In this document: positions 9,701-24,700 of the stretch, in pieces | How the letters are laid out: every line of letters begins with the position of its first letter | How positions within the stretch are numbered: position 1 is the stretch's first letter | Assembly (NCBI RefSeq): GCF_001625015.1 | Contig: NZ_LVWJ02000014.1 | Location: forward strand, 2,604,001 to 2,668,000 | Origin: Lewinella sp. 4G2 | GTDB lineage: Bacteria; Bacteroidota; Bacteroidia; Chitinophagales; Saprospiraceae | DNA: 64,000 nucleotides | Reading direction: 5' to 3' | Position numbers and translations under genes: made by a program | Notes under the pieces: generated by a model | Seen by the model: only the letters and a program-made list of their open reading frames with translations | Databases searched by the model: none | What the model was told of the DNA's origin: nothing

Positions 9701-12700
9701 TATCAGGGTGCGGCTCAAATCACCGTGCTTACTGACCAGGAGGTTATACGTCTCTGTAGTGGTAACGACCAAGCGGTAGTGCGAATTAGAAACACTCAGG
9801 TCCCGGCCGCTTCCAACTCTTTCATCTTCCCTTCACCGACAGGGGATGTGTTGGTGACGAGAGTAGAAGACGCTAACTCTGGTGCTGAGATCCTTCCTAA
9901 TGAATTCGGGATCTATCCACTTGGTACTATTGGAGGAACCAGCGAGCGAGTCCTCAATGTTTTCTTTACCAAGAATACCTGTGCGGATGCCAGCCTTGAT
10001 TTTGTAGGTGGTTGGGATTGTAACGGCATCCCCACCACGATCAACGATGCTATCTGTTCTGATCCTAGCCAGATCAGACTTACCAGCGCTCGCTCATCGG
10101 TTGATATGCTAGTGACTCAACCCCCCGCCAATTCAACTGATGTAATTAGCCTATGTGACCCCGTACCTTTTGAGGCAGATATCATCAGTTCGGATCTGGG
10201 CTTTGTTCGTGGGATCGTACTTAACTTTCAACTACCTCCCGGGGTAAGATACGAGCCGGGAACATTTGAACTCGCCGTTCCAAGCGTTCGCCAGGGGGGC
10301 ACTTTCGTTCCGGTTCGGGACCCAAGAAGATTCGGTAGAACCTACCAGCAAATTGTTTCTCAATTAGATGAGACACTGAATACAGAAGGTTTGGTTGGCT
10401 CTAAGGATGTAATGAATAACACGGTATCCGTGCGATTTAATACTACCACTACCTGTGGTTTCACTTCCGGCCAACGCGCTAAATTCGTAATTAAAAGTAG
10501 GAATAGTTGTGGGGCTAGATTGCGCACGGTAATTAGAAAGTCTGGACGCATCCGAACGGCGGATGTAGAGCAGGATATTTCCATTGAGGTAGCTCCTCTA
10601 CAAGCCAATTTCAATGCCTGTTCGGGTACGGAAGAGACGGTAGACGTAAAGGTGACTGTCGCTGGTGGTCTTTCTGCGGCTGACTCAGTACGCGTTTTGC
10701 TTCCCGTCGGTCTCGAATACGTTATGGATTCTTACGTCCCGGGAGATAACGCGACGCCGGGTAATAACCCTACGGAGGTACGCCAAATCGATAACCAGCA
10801 GGCGCTCATCTTCCCACTTAGTTTACCGGATGATGCTCCGGGAAATATGATCCTTTTCTCGGTTGATGTCCGAGCTTTTGATGATGGACAAGATTGTGGG
10901 CCGTCAGATATTGAAGTGGATGCCTTCGCGGCCTTCGAAGATGTCTGTAACGGAGAAGTCTGTAATTCTGCCGCTATTCGGGGTGGTGCTATTGCCACGG
11001 CGAACTTCCAGAAACCTAATTTTCAATTTGACAATTTCGGAGGCTCCATCGCGCTGAACCCGGATGATGGAACGGCAACAGCTGATTTTAACGTTGGAGT
11101 GACCAACCTCGGTTTCCCCCTCGTAGCTGGCAATACCCTCCAAATAAATATCTACGACGATACGAACGGGAACGGAACCTATGATGCTGGAATCGATATG
11201 TTCCTATTCCCCATTGACTCTTTGCTTGCCGCCCCATTAAATACGGGTGCCTCAGCTGTCATCGAAGGCATGGCGACTTTCCCCGCCACCAATGTCTGTA
11301 CGGTCCTGGCCGTGATTGAACCCGATTCAACTTGTGCCTGTGACGAAGTATCGTCGCCCACCTTCCGTCCGGACATCACTTTTGATTATGACGACCGCTT
11401 CGAAGTGTGTTCTGGTGAAACGGTTATGATCGGCCCAAACCCAATTGCTGGCTACTCCTACGAATTCCTATCTCGTAATGGATCACCGTTGTCTTCACTC
11501 AGCGCAACTTCTGGATCTCCGGTAACCTTTACGGCCCCGTTAAATAGAACGGGCGCTCCGCAAGAGATTGAGTACACTTTGAGGGTAAGTAACGCCCCGT
11601 GTTTTACCGACGAGGTAGTGACTGTAGTGGTTGCTCCGCTGGTTGACGAGCAATTCAACGTACAGGCGTGTATTGGTAGCAGTTACGAATTACCGACAAC
11701 TAATGATCCCGAGGCCTCAAACTTCGTGTGGTCACCAATGGCTGGGTTGACGCTCAGCGATGGTGGTAGAAGAGCCACGGTTGATGACGTGCAGAGTAGT
11801 CAAGTATATACCTTGATGTATGATGTTGGGGAAGGTTGTTCCGCGGCGGTTACGGTAAATCTAACCGCGACCGACTGTGGTAATACCAATACTCAACTAG
11901 GCGATTTTGTATGGTTTGACTTCAACATGGACGGTATTCAAGATCCAAATGAACCCGGCGTAGAAGGCGTTGCCGTTAACCTGATCAACGGAGCTAACGG
12001 ACAACTACTTAGTTCAACCGTCACGGATGCTAACGGTGCGTACCTGTTTGACATGTTACCCCAGGGTACTTACGCCGTACAGGTAATTGCTCCCGATGGT
12101 TTTGTCTTCACCATTCCAGGTGTTGGAGGTATGTCAGGGGATAACAGTGATGTTGACCCTGAAACTGGTATTACCCCCGGAGGCTTTGTACCGTTAGACG
12201 GGAACAACCGCGACTTCGATGCGGGTTTAATTCCAGACTGTACGTTAGAACTAGACGTAATGATCGGAGGCTGTGCTCCGTCAGGTGATACCCTCGCCAG
12301 AGAATTAATTGTAACCGCCACTTGGTCTGGCAACCCTTACACCTACGATCAATTCGACGACGGTAACGACACTCTGGACCTGATGATCGGTGGCAACTCC
12401 TATGAATTTGTAGTAAGCGAATTAATGGGTTCAGCGGTCATTGTAGACTCCCTGGTGAACCCACAAGAGTTGACTACCTACACCGTGGATGCGCAGTTCC
12501 GCGAGGCCACCGGTTGTGCGGCAACCTTTACGGCTCAGCCCGTCCTTCCTTGTGTATATGACCTGGCGTTAATTAAAGTCCCAAGCACCATTAAGCCCAC
12601 GCTAGGCCCTTACGAATATGGGGACCTGATTTGTATGGACATTACCGTAGTCAACCAGGGTATCCAGGCCGTTGAGCGGGTTCAAGTGATTGACTCCTTA

Positions 12701-15700
12701 CCGGCTGGTCTGACGTTCAATCAAGATGAAAGTGATTTAGGTTGGGCGGATCTTGACCCCGTTTACCTTTTCCCCTTCCCCGGCCGGTTGGAACCGAACG
12801 GAACGGTCACTACTACTATCTGTGCGGACCTTACCCAGTCTAGTGGTGGTGAAGGCAACTACACCAACATCGCTGAGATCAATAGTTTCTCAGATACGCT
12901 GGGCACGGCACTGTCGAACTTCGATATTGATAGCCGTCCTGATCAAATCTTCAGCAATGACCCCGGTGGTGTGCCAGACAGCCCAACCGATGACATCATT
13001 AATGGAGATCCGGATGACCCTGCTCAGCCGAATGATGAAGATGATCAGGATCCGTACCGCATCTCTGTGTACGATCTTGCTCTTACAAAATCGCTGGACA
13101 CACCTCAACCTACCTTGATTGGTGACGTGCTCACTTATACGATCACGGTCTTCAACCAGGGTAATGAGGTCGCGAATGATATTGAAGTTACCGACTACAT
13201 CCCCGCCGGGCTGGTGTACTCACCAACGAACGTGGGGACTTGGTCCGCGCCAACACCGGGACCCAATAATACCCTGCTATCAACTACGACAATACCCGGG
13301 CCGCTTGCTCCTGGTGCTTCTACCACAGTTACAATTGACCTAGTATTTACAGGTGTATTTGGCCAGCCAACCTACGTAAACCGAGCTGAGATAAGCGATG
13401 ATGATGGCGACGATATTGATAGTAACGCAGATCAAAACCCAGGTAACGATCCTGGTGGTGCCCCCGGAGGTGCTAGTGACGACGCCGTAAATGGCGATGG
13501 TACCGGTTCACCCGGTAGCGTCAATGCGGACCGTGACGAAGATGATAGCGACCCCGATCTACTGCAGCCAGCTTTAGTCTCAGTGGGTAGCACCGTATTC
13601 TTGGATGAAGACGGTGATCGGATTCTAAACGGAAATAATACTGGAATTGGAGGAGTAGAGCTGGAACTCTTTATCGACGTAAACAATGATGGTGTACTGA
13701 CGGGTGACGAACTCAATTCCGTCGCTACCACTACGACAGCGTCAGATGGTAGCTATTTATTCCAGGATCTTGTTCCCGGCAACTATCAAATTCAAATTCC
13801 CGCTTCGAACTTCACTGGAAATGGAGGGCTGGTCGACGCCGGTACCTCTAGCCCAGACGTAGCCGCAACTGCTCTGGACAACCAGATCGATGACGACGAT
13901 AATGGCGTTCAGGCCGGGTTCGGAGAGGTTGTTGTTGGTCCATTCTTTGAGTTAAGACCGGATGGTGAACCGGAAAATGAACCCGGTGCCAACGGTAATC
14001 AGGAGGTTGATGAAGGATTGGTCGATGCTAATGGTGATATGACCATTGACTTTGGCTTCCTGCCAGATTTAACCTTGGGATCAACCGTATTCATCGACCC
14101 AAATGATAATGGAGAGCAGGATTCCGGCGAGGTGGGTCTACCCAATGTTGACATCCAACTATTGTTCGACGCCAACGCAGACGGCGTTATAAGTGGAGCC
14201 GAGACTACGCCAATCCTGACAACGCAGACGGACGCGATGGGTAACTACCTATTCGAAAGCCTCGCTCCAGGAAATTACCAGGTTCAGATTCCCACATCGA
14301 ACTTCGGAAGTGGTGAAGGGCTAAACGAGGCATTCACTTCGTCTACAAACATATCAACCTCCCTCGCCGATAATCAGACGGACGGAGATGATAATGGCGA
14401 CCAACCCGGTGGATCCGGAACGGTCGTCACCTCTCCTATCATCAACCTGGCACTTATGGCCGAACCAACTGGTGCCGCTGAAGCGGATCAAGGTGGTGAC
14501 CAGGATGATGCATTCGATGATTATGGCGACATGACTATTGATTTCGGCTTCCTCCCCAACGTCAGCATCGGTTCCACGGTCTTCTTCGATATTGACAACG
14601 ACGCCGAGCAGGATGGCGGCGAAAATGGCATCGCCGGCGTTACGGTCGAACTCTACTTCGACGCAAACGGCGACGGTATGATCGACGCCGCTGAGCAGGG
14701 TACAACTCCACTCACGACTACGACAGATGCCGACGGTAACTACTTCTTCGGGAACCTCACGCCGGGTAACTACCAGGTACAAATCCCCGCCAGCAACTTC
14801 ACCGGTGGTGCATTGGATACGGTACTTCTCTCCTCTAACGATATGCTCGACAGCGATGCTGACGATCAGATGGATGGCGACGACAACGGTACTCAGGTTG
14901 CCGGCCCAGGCACGACGGTGGTCTCTCCCGTCATTACCCTCACGCCCGCCGGCGAACCTACGGGCGCAGCGGAAGCGGACCAGGGTGGTGACCAAGACGA
15001 GGAGCCCGGACAGTTCGACGCCAGTGGCGACATGACGGTCGACTTTGGCTTTGCGCCCAACGTGAGCATTGGCTCAACGGTCTTCATCGACGCCAACGAC
15101 GATGGTGAGCAGAGCGCGGGTGAGATGGGCCTCGATATGGTTACCGTCGAGCTCTACTTCGACGCAGACTCCAGTGGTACCCTTGACGCTGCGGAGCTCG
15201 CTGCCGTCATGACGACCACGACGGACGCCGATGGCAACTACTACTTCGATAACCTCACGCCCGGCTTCTACCAGGTGCAGATCCCCGCCACCAACTTCGA
15301 CACGGGTAACGGATTGGATAGCTTCTTTGTCTCCAGTACGGACGTTGCTACCACGGCAGCTGACAACCAGACGGACGGTGACGACAACGGCATCCAGGCT
15401 ATGGATGGTGGGTTAGTGACCTCCCCCTTTATCGACCTTACCCCCGGAGGTGAACCCACCGGCGCTGCTGAAGCGGACCAGGGCGGCGATCAGGACGAAG
15501 CTCCTGGAGAGTATGACGCCAGCGGCGACATGACGATCGACTTCGGCTTCCTCCCCAACGTCAGCATCGGCTCCACGGTTTTCTTTGATATCGACAACGA
15601 CGCCGAGCAGGATGGCGGCGAAAATGGCATCGCCGGCGTTACGGTCGAACTCTACTTTGACGCGAATGGTGACGGCATGATCGACGCCGCTGAGCAAGGC

Positions 15701-18700
15701 ACGACTCCACTCACGACCACGACGGATGCCGATGGTAACTACTTCTTCGGCAACCTGACACCAGGTAACTACCAGGTACAGATTCCCGCCAGCAACTTCA
15801 CTGGTGGTGCATTGGACACAGTCCTTCTCTCCTCCAACGATATGCTCGACAGCGACGCTGACGACCAAATGGACGGCGATGACAACGGTACGCAGGCCGC
15901 CGGACCCGGAACAACGGTGGTTTCTCCCGTCATCACCCTAACGCCCGCCGGCGAACCCACGGGCGCAGCGGAAGCGGATCAGGGCGGTGACCAGGATGAG
16001 GAGCCCGGACAGTTTGACGCCAGTGGCGACATGACAGTTGATTTCGGCTTCGCGCCAAACGTGAGCATCGGATCCACAGTCTTCATCGACGCCAATAACG
16101 ATGGTGAGCAGAGCGCGGGTGAAATGGGCCTTGATATAGTCACCGTAGAACTCTACTTTGACGCTGACTCCAGTGGTACCCTCGACGCTGCGGAACTCGC
16201 TGCTGTCATGACGACCACGACGGACGCCGACGGAAACTACTACTTCGATAACCTCACCCCCGGCTTCTACCAAGTGCAAATCCCTACCACCAACTTCGAC
16301 GCGGGTAACGGCTTGGACAGCTTCTTCGTCTCCAGTACCGACGTAGCCACCACGGCTGCCGACAATCAGACGGACGGCGACGACAACGGCATCCAGGCTA
16401 TGGATGGTGGGGTAGTGACCTCACCATTTATCGACCTCACCCCAGGGGGAGAACCAACCGGCGCAGCGGAAGCCGACCAGGGCGGTGATCAGGACGAAGC
16501 TCCCGGTGAGTACGACGCCAGTGGCGACATGACCATTGACTTCGGCTTCCTCCCCAACGTCAGCATTGGCTCCACGGTCTTCTTCGATATCGACAACGAC
16601 GCGGAGCAAGACGGTGGCGAAAACGGCATTGCCGGCGTTACGGTCGAACTCTACTTCGACGCGAACGGCGACGGCATGATCGACGCCGCCGAGCAGGGCA
16701 TGACCCCACTCACGACCACGACGGACGCCGACGGTAACTACTTTTTCGGCAACCTCACGCCAGGTAACTACCAGGTACAAATCCCCGCCAGCAACTTCAC
16801 CGGTGGTGCATTGGATACGGTACTTCTCTCCTCTAACGATATGCTCGACAGCGATGCTGACGATCAGATGGATGGCGACGACAACGGTACTCAGGTTGCC
16901 GGCCCAGGCACGACGGTGGTCTCTCCCGTCATTACCCTCACGCCCGCCGGCGAACCTACGGGCGCAGCGGAAGCGGACCAGGGTGGTGACCAAGACGAGG
17001 AGCCCGGACAGTTCGACGCCAGTGGCGACATGACGGTCGACTTTGGCTTTGCGCCCAACGTGAGCATTGGCTCAACGGTCTTCATCGACGCCAACGACGA
17101 TGGTGAGCAGAGCGCGGGTGAGATGGGCCTCGATATGGTTACCGTCGAGCTCTACTTCGACGCAGACTCCAGTGGTACCCTTGACGCTGCGGAACTCGCT
17201 GCCGTCATGACGACCACGACGGACGCCGATGGCAACTACTACTTCGATAACCTCACGCCCGGCTTCTACCAGGTGCAGATCCCCGCCACCAACTTCGACA
17301 CGGGTAACGGATTGGATAGCTTCTTTGTCTCCAGTACGGACGTTGCTACCACGGCAGCTGACAACCAGACGGACGGTGACGATAATGGTATCCAAGCCAT
17401 GGACGGTGGGGTGGTGACCTCTCCCTTTATCGACCTCACCCCGGGAGGCGAACCTACGGGTGCAGCCGAACCGGACCAGGGAGGCGACCAGGACGAGGCT
17501 CCCGGTGAGTACGACGCCAGTGGCGACATGACCATCGACTTCGGCTTCCTCCCCAACGTCAGCATCGGCTCCACGGTTTTCTTTGATATCGACAACGACG
17601 CCGAGCAGGATGGCGGCGAAAATGGCATCGCCGGCGTTACGGTCGAACTCTACTTCGACGCGAACGGCGACGGCATGATCGACGCCGCTGAGCAAGGCAC
17701 GACTCCACTCACGACTACGACGGATGCCGACGGTAACTACTTCTTCGGGAACCTCACACCGGGTAACTACCAGGTACAAATCCCCGCCAGCAACTTCACC
17801 GGTGGTGCATTGGACACGGTCCTGCTCTCCTCCAACGATATGCTCGACAGCGATGCCGACGATCAGATGGATGGCGACGATAACGGTACTCAGTCCGCCG
17901 GACCTGGAACGACAGTGGTTTCTCCCGTCATCACCCTAACGCCCGCCGGCGAACCTACGGGCGCTGCGGAAGCGGATCAGGGTGGTGATCAGGACGAGGA
18001 GGCCGGACAGTTCGATGCGAGTGGCGATATGACAGTTGACTTCGGCTTCGCGCCAAACGTGAGCATCGGTTCGACAGTATTCATCGACGCCAATGACGAC
18101 GGCGAACAAGGCGCGGGTGAAATGGGCCTCGACATGGTCACGGTCGAGCTCTACTTCGACGCTGACTCTAGCGGCACGCTCGACGCTGCGGAACTCGCGG
18201 CGGTCATGACGACCACGACGGACGCCGACGGTAATTACTACTTCGATAATCTCACCCCCGGCTTCTACCAAGTACAGATCCCCGCTACCAACTTCGACAC
18301 AGGTAACGGACTCGACAGCTTCTTCGTCTCCAGTACGGACGTTGCCACGACGGCGGCGGACAACCAGACGGATGGCGACGATAATGGTATCCAAGCCATG
18401 GACGGTGGGGTAGTGACCTCTCCCTTCATCGATCTTACCCCCGGAGGTGAACCCACCGGCGCTGCTGAAGCGGATCAGGGCGGTGACCAGGACGAGGCTC
18501 CCGGCGAATACGACGCCAGCGGCGACATGACCATCGACTTCGGCTTCCTCCCCAACGTCAGCATCGGCTCCACGGTCTTCTTTGATATCGACAACGACGC
18601 CGAGCAGGATGGCGGCGAGAATGGCATCGCCGGCGTAACGGTAGAACTCTACTTCGACGCGAACGGCGACGGTATGATCGACGCCGCTGAGCAAGGCACG

Positions 18701-21700
18701 ACTCCACTCACGACCACGACGGACGCTGACGGTAATTACTTCTTCGGTAACCTCACGCCGGGTAACTACCAGGTGCAAATCCCCGCTAGCAATTTCACTG
18801 GTGGTGCACTGGACACGGTCCTGCTCTCCTCCAACGATATGCTCGACAGCGATGCCGATGATCAGATGGATGGCGACGATAACGGTACTCAGGCAGCCGG
18901 CCCCGGAACAACGGTGGTTTCTCCCGTCATTACCCTCACGCCCGCCGGCGAACCTACAGGTGCGGCGGAAGCGGACCAGGGTGGTAATCAGGACGAGGAG
19001 CCCGGACAGTTTGACGCTAGTGGCGACATGACGGTTGACTTCGGCTTTGCGCCCAACGTCAGCATCGGATCCACAGTCTTCATCGACGCCAATAACGATG
19101 GTGAGCAGAGCGCGGGTGAAATGGGCCTCGATATGGTCACCGTAGAACTCTACTTCGACGCTGACTCCAGTGGTACCCTCGACGCTGCGGAACTCGCTGC
19201 CGTCATGACGACCACGACGGACGCCGACGGTAATTACTACTTCGATAACCTCACCCCCGGCTTCTACCAAGTGCAAATCCCTGCTACCAACTTTGACACA
19301 GGTAACGGCTTGGACAGCTTCTTCGTTTCCAGCACCGACGTAGCCACCACGGCAGCCGACAACCAGACGGACGGTGACGACAACGGCATCCAGGCTATGG
19401 ACGGTGGGGTAGTGACCTCCCCCTTTATCGACCTTACCCCCGGAGGTGAACCCACCGGCGCTGCTGAAGCGGACCAGGGCGGCGATCAGGACGAGGCTCC
19501 CGGTGAGTACGACGCCAGCGGCGACATGACGATCGACTTCGGCTTCCTCCCCAACGTCAGCATCGGCTCCACGGTTTTCTTTGATATCGACAACGACGCC
19601 GAGCAGGATGGCGGCGAAAATGGCATCGCCGGCGTGACGGTCGAACTCTACTTTGACGCGAACGGCGACGGCGTGATCGATGCCGCCGAGCAGGGCATGA
19701 CTCCGCTCACGACGACGACGGATGCCGACGGTAATTACTTCTTCGGTAACCTCACGCCGGGTAACTACCAGGTGCAAATCCCCGCCAGCAACTTTACTGG
19801 TGGTGCATTGGATACAGTCCTGCTCTCGTCCAATGACATGCTCGACAGCGATGCCGACGATCAGATGGATGGTGACGACAACGGTACTCAAGCTGCCGGC
19901 CCCGGCACGACGGTGGTTTCTCCCGTCATCACCCTAACGCCCGCCGGTGAGCCTACGGGTGCGGCAGAAGCAGATCAGGGCGGTGACCAGGATGAGGAGC
20001 CCGGACAGTTTGACGCCAGTGGCGACATGACGGTTGATTTCGGTTTCGTGCCCAACGTCAGCATCGGCTCTACAGTGTTCATCGACGCCAATGACGATGG
20101 TGAGCAGAGTGCGGGTGAGATGGGCCTCGATATGGTTACCGTCGAGCTCTACTTCGACGCAGACTCTAGCGGTACGCTCGACGCTGCGGAACTCGCTGCA
20201 GTCATGACGACCACGACGGACGCCGATGGCAACTACTACTTCGATAACCTCACGCCCGGCTTCTACCAAGTGCAGATTCCCGTTACGAACTTTGACGCGG
20301 GTAACGGACTCGACAGCTTCTTCGTCTCCAGCACGGACGTAGCCACGACGGCGGCGGACAACCAAACGGACGGCGACGACAACGGTATCCAAGCCACGGA
20401 CGGTGGGGTAGTGACTTCTCCCTTTATCGACCTGACCCCCGGTGGCGAACCAACCGGCGCTGCCGAACCCGATCAGGGGGGTGACCAGGACGAAGCTCCT
20501 GGTGAGTACGACGCCAGCGGCGACATGACCATCGACTTCGGCTTCCTCCCCAACGTCAGCATCGGCTCCACGGTCTTCTTTGATATCGACAACGACGCCG
20601 AGCAGGATGGCGGCGAAAATGGTATCGCCGGCGTATCGGTAGAACTCTACTTCGACGCAAACGGCGACGGCATGATTGACGCCGCTGAGCAAGGCACGAC
20701 TCCACTCACGACTACGACGGATGCTGACGGTAACTATTTCTTTGGCAACCTAACTCCAGGTAACTACCAGGTACAAATCCCCGCCAGCAACTTCGCTGGT
20801 GGTGCATTGGACACGGTCTTGCTCTCCTCCAACGATATGCTCGACAGCGACGCCGACGATCAGATGGACGGAGATGACAATGGTACTCAGGCAGCCGGTC
20901 CTGGAACGACAGTGGTCTCCCCCGTCATTACCCTGACGCCCGCCGGCGAACCCACGGGCGCAGCGGAAGCGGATCAGGGTGGCGATCAGGACATGGTTGC
21001 TGGTCAATTCGACGCCAGTGGCGACATGACGGTTGATTTCGGCTTTGCGCCCAATGTCAGCATCGGCTCAACCGTATTCCTGGACCAGGACGATAGCAGT
21101 ACCCAAAACGGTATGGAGATGGGACTTCCTGACGTTGAAGTTCAACTCTTCTTCGATGCGGATAGCAACGGCGTGCTGGAAGGGCCGGAATTGACACCCG
21201 TCGCAACCCAAATGACGGATGCGGACGGAAACTACTATTTCGATAATCTAGTTCCCGGATTTTATCAGGTTCAACTCCCCGCCAGTAATTTTAATCCGGG
21301 TGGACCACTTGCAATGTCTTTGACATCCTCCACTGACGTAGCGGGTGTCTCCGATGTTGACAATGACATCGATTCGGATGACAATGGGCAGCAACCAGCC
21401 GGTCCGTCGACTCTGGTTCTATCGCCCTTTGTCGACCTAACACCTGGCGGAGAACCCGTTGGCGCCGCAGAAAATGGCCCGGGCGGTGATCAGGATGATC
21501 TCTACGATGCTAGTGGTAACATGACCATTGACTTCGGTTTCCTACCAAACGTTGCTATCGGCTCAACGGTCTTCTTCGACGAGCAGAACGATGGTTTACT
21601 CAATGATAACGACAGCGGTATCGCAGATGTCACCGTTCAGCTACTTTTCGATGCCAACGGAAACGGTGTCATTGACATGGCTGAGACTACGCCAGTTGCT

Positions 21701-24700
21701 ACCGAAGTCACGGATGCCGACGGTAATTACCTCTTCAGCGATCTGACTCCAGGCAACTATCAAGTATTGATTCCCGCCACGAACTTCATGGGAGGTGCAC
21801 TCGATACCGCGTTACTCTCATCCGACGCAACGCTTGACGTTGATATCGATAACCAAACGGATGATGATGACAACGGTCAGCAGCCCGGCGGAGTCGGAAC
21901 TGCAGTGACCTCTCCCATTATCTCTCTGCTCTCCGGTCAGGAACCCGTAGGAGCAGAGACGGGTACTGGTGGCGATCAGGATGATGCATTTGACGTAAGT
22001 GGTGATATGACCGTTGACTTCGGCTTCGCGCCAAACGTCAGCATTGGTAGCTTGGTATTCATTGACCCGAACGATAATGGCATGCAAGAGCCTACAGAGC
22101 CAGGCGCTGCAGGTGTAGTTGTCGAACTGTACTTCGACGCCGACAGCAACATGGTGCTGGAAGGCGCTGAATTAATGCCCGTTGCGCTCGATACTACCGG
22201 AGCGGATGGTCTCTATTTCTTCGATAACCTTACCCCCGGTTTCTACCAGGTGCAGATACCTGAAGATAACTTCCCCATGGGCAGCGATCTTTCCGAAGCA
22301 TTTACTTCCTCTACGGACGATCCGGTAACCAGTGGTATCGATTCTGAGGTCGATAACGACGATAACGGTCTACAGCCCGGCGGCTCCGGTACACGTGTAT
22401 TCTCACCCTTCGTTGACCTTACTCCTGGCCGGGAACCACTGGATGCAGTGGAAACCGAGGCAGGCGGTATGCAGGATGATACCTACGATTCTAGCGGCAA
22501 CATGACCGTTGACTTTGGCTTCCTCCCCAACGTTGCCATTGGTTCGACGGTGTTCCGGGACATCAATAACAACGGTCTTCAAGACCCCGGTGAATTTGGT
22601 ATCGCCGGAGTTACGCTGGAGATCTACTTTGATGCCGACGAAGATGGAGTGCTCACCGGTGCGGAGCTCATCCCCGTTCGGTCGGTGATGACGGATGCCA
22701 ACGGTGATTACCTTTTCGCTATTCTGGTTCCTGGCTTCTACCAGGTCCAGATTCCAGAGAGCAACTACGATAACAACGGTGCGCTGGATACTTTCCCGAA
22801 TTCATCCATCGACATTGCGACCACCAACGGAGATAACCAGACGGACGGTGACGATAACGGTATCCAGGTGAGAAGCGGTGAACGGGTATTCTCTCCCTTC
22901 ATTGAACTCCGTGCCGGTCAGGAGCCGACCAGCGCCGGATCGGGTGTCGGTAGCATGCAGGAGACTCAGCAGGGCAACCAACAGGATATCGACTTTGACT
23001 TAAGTGGTGACATGACAGTGGACTTCGGTTTCACACCTAATGTCAGTATCGGTAGCCTGGTGTTTATCGACCCGAACGACAACGGAATGCAAGACCCGAC
23101 CGAACCTGGCGCCGCCGGGGTAATCGTAGAGGTTTATTTTGACGCCGATAGCAACATGGTACTGGAGGGAGCAGAATTGATCCCCGTCGCTATGGACACA
23201 ACCGGAGCTGACGGATTCTACTTCATCGATGATCTGGCACCGGGCTTCTACCAGGTTCAGATTCCTGAGGACAACTTCCCGCAGGGTAGTGACCTCACCG
23301 AAGCCTTCACTTCTTCAACGGATAACCCCGTTACTACAAACGCCGATTCTCAGGTTGATAATGACGATAATGGTCTTCAGCCCGGTGGCTCTGGTACCCG
23401 AGTATTCTCACCCTTCGTCGATCTGACGCCAGGTCGTGAACCTCTCGACGGTACGGAATTCGAAGGCGGCTTTGCGCAGGATAATATGTTCGATGCTAGC
23501 GGTGATATGACCCTCGACTTCGGCTTCCTGCCCAATGTCGCCATTGGATCTACCGTATTCCGTGATTTAAATAACAATGGAATTCAGGATCCAGGAGAGT
23601 TTGGCATCGCGGACGTTACGATGGAAATCTACTTCGATGCTGATGGGGACAACGTCCTGACGGGTAGCGAACAGACGCCCATCCGTACCATCATGACGGA
23701 CGCTAATGGAGATTACCTCTTTGCCATTCTCGTCCCCGGTTTCTACCAGATTCAGATCCCCGAAAGCAACTACGATATGAGTGGAGCGTTGGATACCTTC
23801 CCCAACTCCTCTACAGATATCGCTACCACCGACGGTGATAACCAGACGGACGGTGACGATAACGGCCTGCAAACGACCAGCGGTGGCCGCGTGCTCTCTC
23901 CGTTCATCGAATTACGGGCCGGCCAGGAGCCTACCAGTGCCGGATCAGGTATGGGCAACGACGTGGAAACCGCACAGGGAAGTGATCAAGACATCGACTT
24001 CGACCTCAGTGGTGATATGACCGTCGACTTCGGCTTCATCCCGAACGTTTCGATCGGTAGTACCGTATTTGTGGACCTCAACGACAACAACTTTGAGGAT
24101 CCGGAAGACCCGGGCGTCCCTGGCGTGACGGTATTGCTATTCTACGATGCCAACGGAGACGGCCGCATCAACGGAACGGAAGGCGATACACCTTTCGACA
24201 TGACCGTAACCGACAGCGAAGGAGATTACTTCTTCGATGACCTACCTCCGGGCAACTACGTCGTTGAGATCTCTACCACCGAGTTTGCGTCCGGTGAAGA
24301 CCTGGAGTTCCTCCAGATGCCTTCAATGACGGTACCCATCCTAACCGACCGCGACAACCAAATCGATAAGGATAATAACGGTATCCAGATGGGTGGCCCC
24401 GGCTCGGTAGTTCGCAGCCCGGTCATCACGCTTCTACCGGGCACGGAACCCGTTGCCGGCGAGGAAGACCCACTTAGCGGTGGAAGCCAGGACGACGAAT
24501 TCGATAACGCCGGTGATATGACCATTGACTTCGGCTTTGTCTGTAACGTCGAAATCGAAGGCACCCAGTCCAAGACCATCTGTTCCGTCAAATTGGCGGA
24601 CCTCCGTACCTCTCCGAGCATCTTCCCCGGCAACGTCGAGGGTACTTACACCACCAGCGGTGACGGCCGCTTCTTCGACGCTAACGAGCAGCCACTCACG

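Noticed and set aside
14354-16993. Series of shorter antisense frames at about 1-2-kb intervals in the repeat array
   Set aside because: Same cause as above. They restate the repeat period and have no start context, signal or family resemblance.
17936-19891. 651-codon open frame on the minus strand inside the giant gene
   Set aside because: It is an antisense shadow. The 999-bp repeats and their biased codons keep the opposite frame free of stops; similar antisense frames recur in every repeat unit and encode the same valine/arginine-rich pattern.
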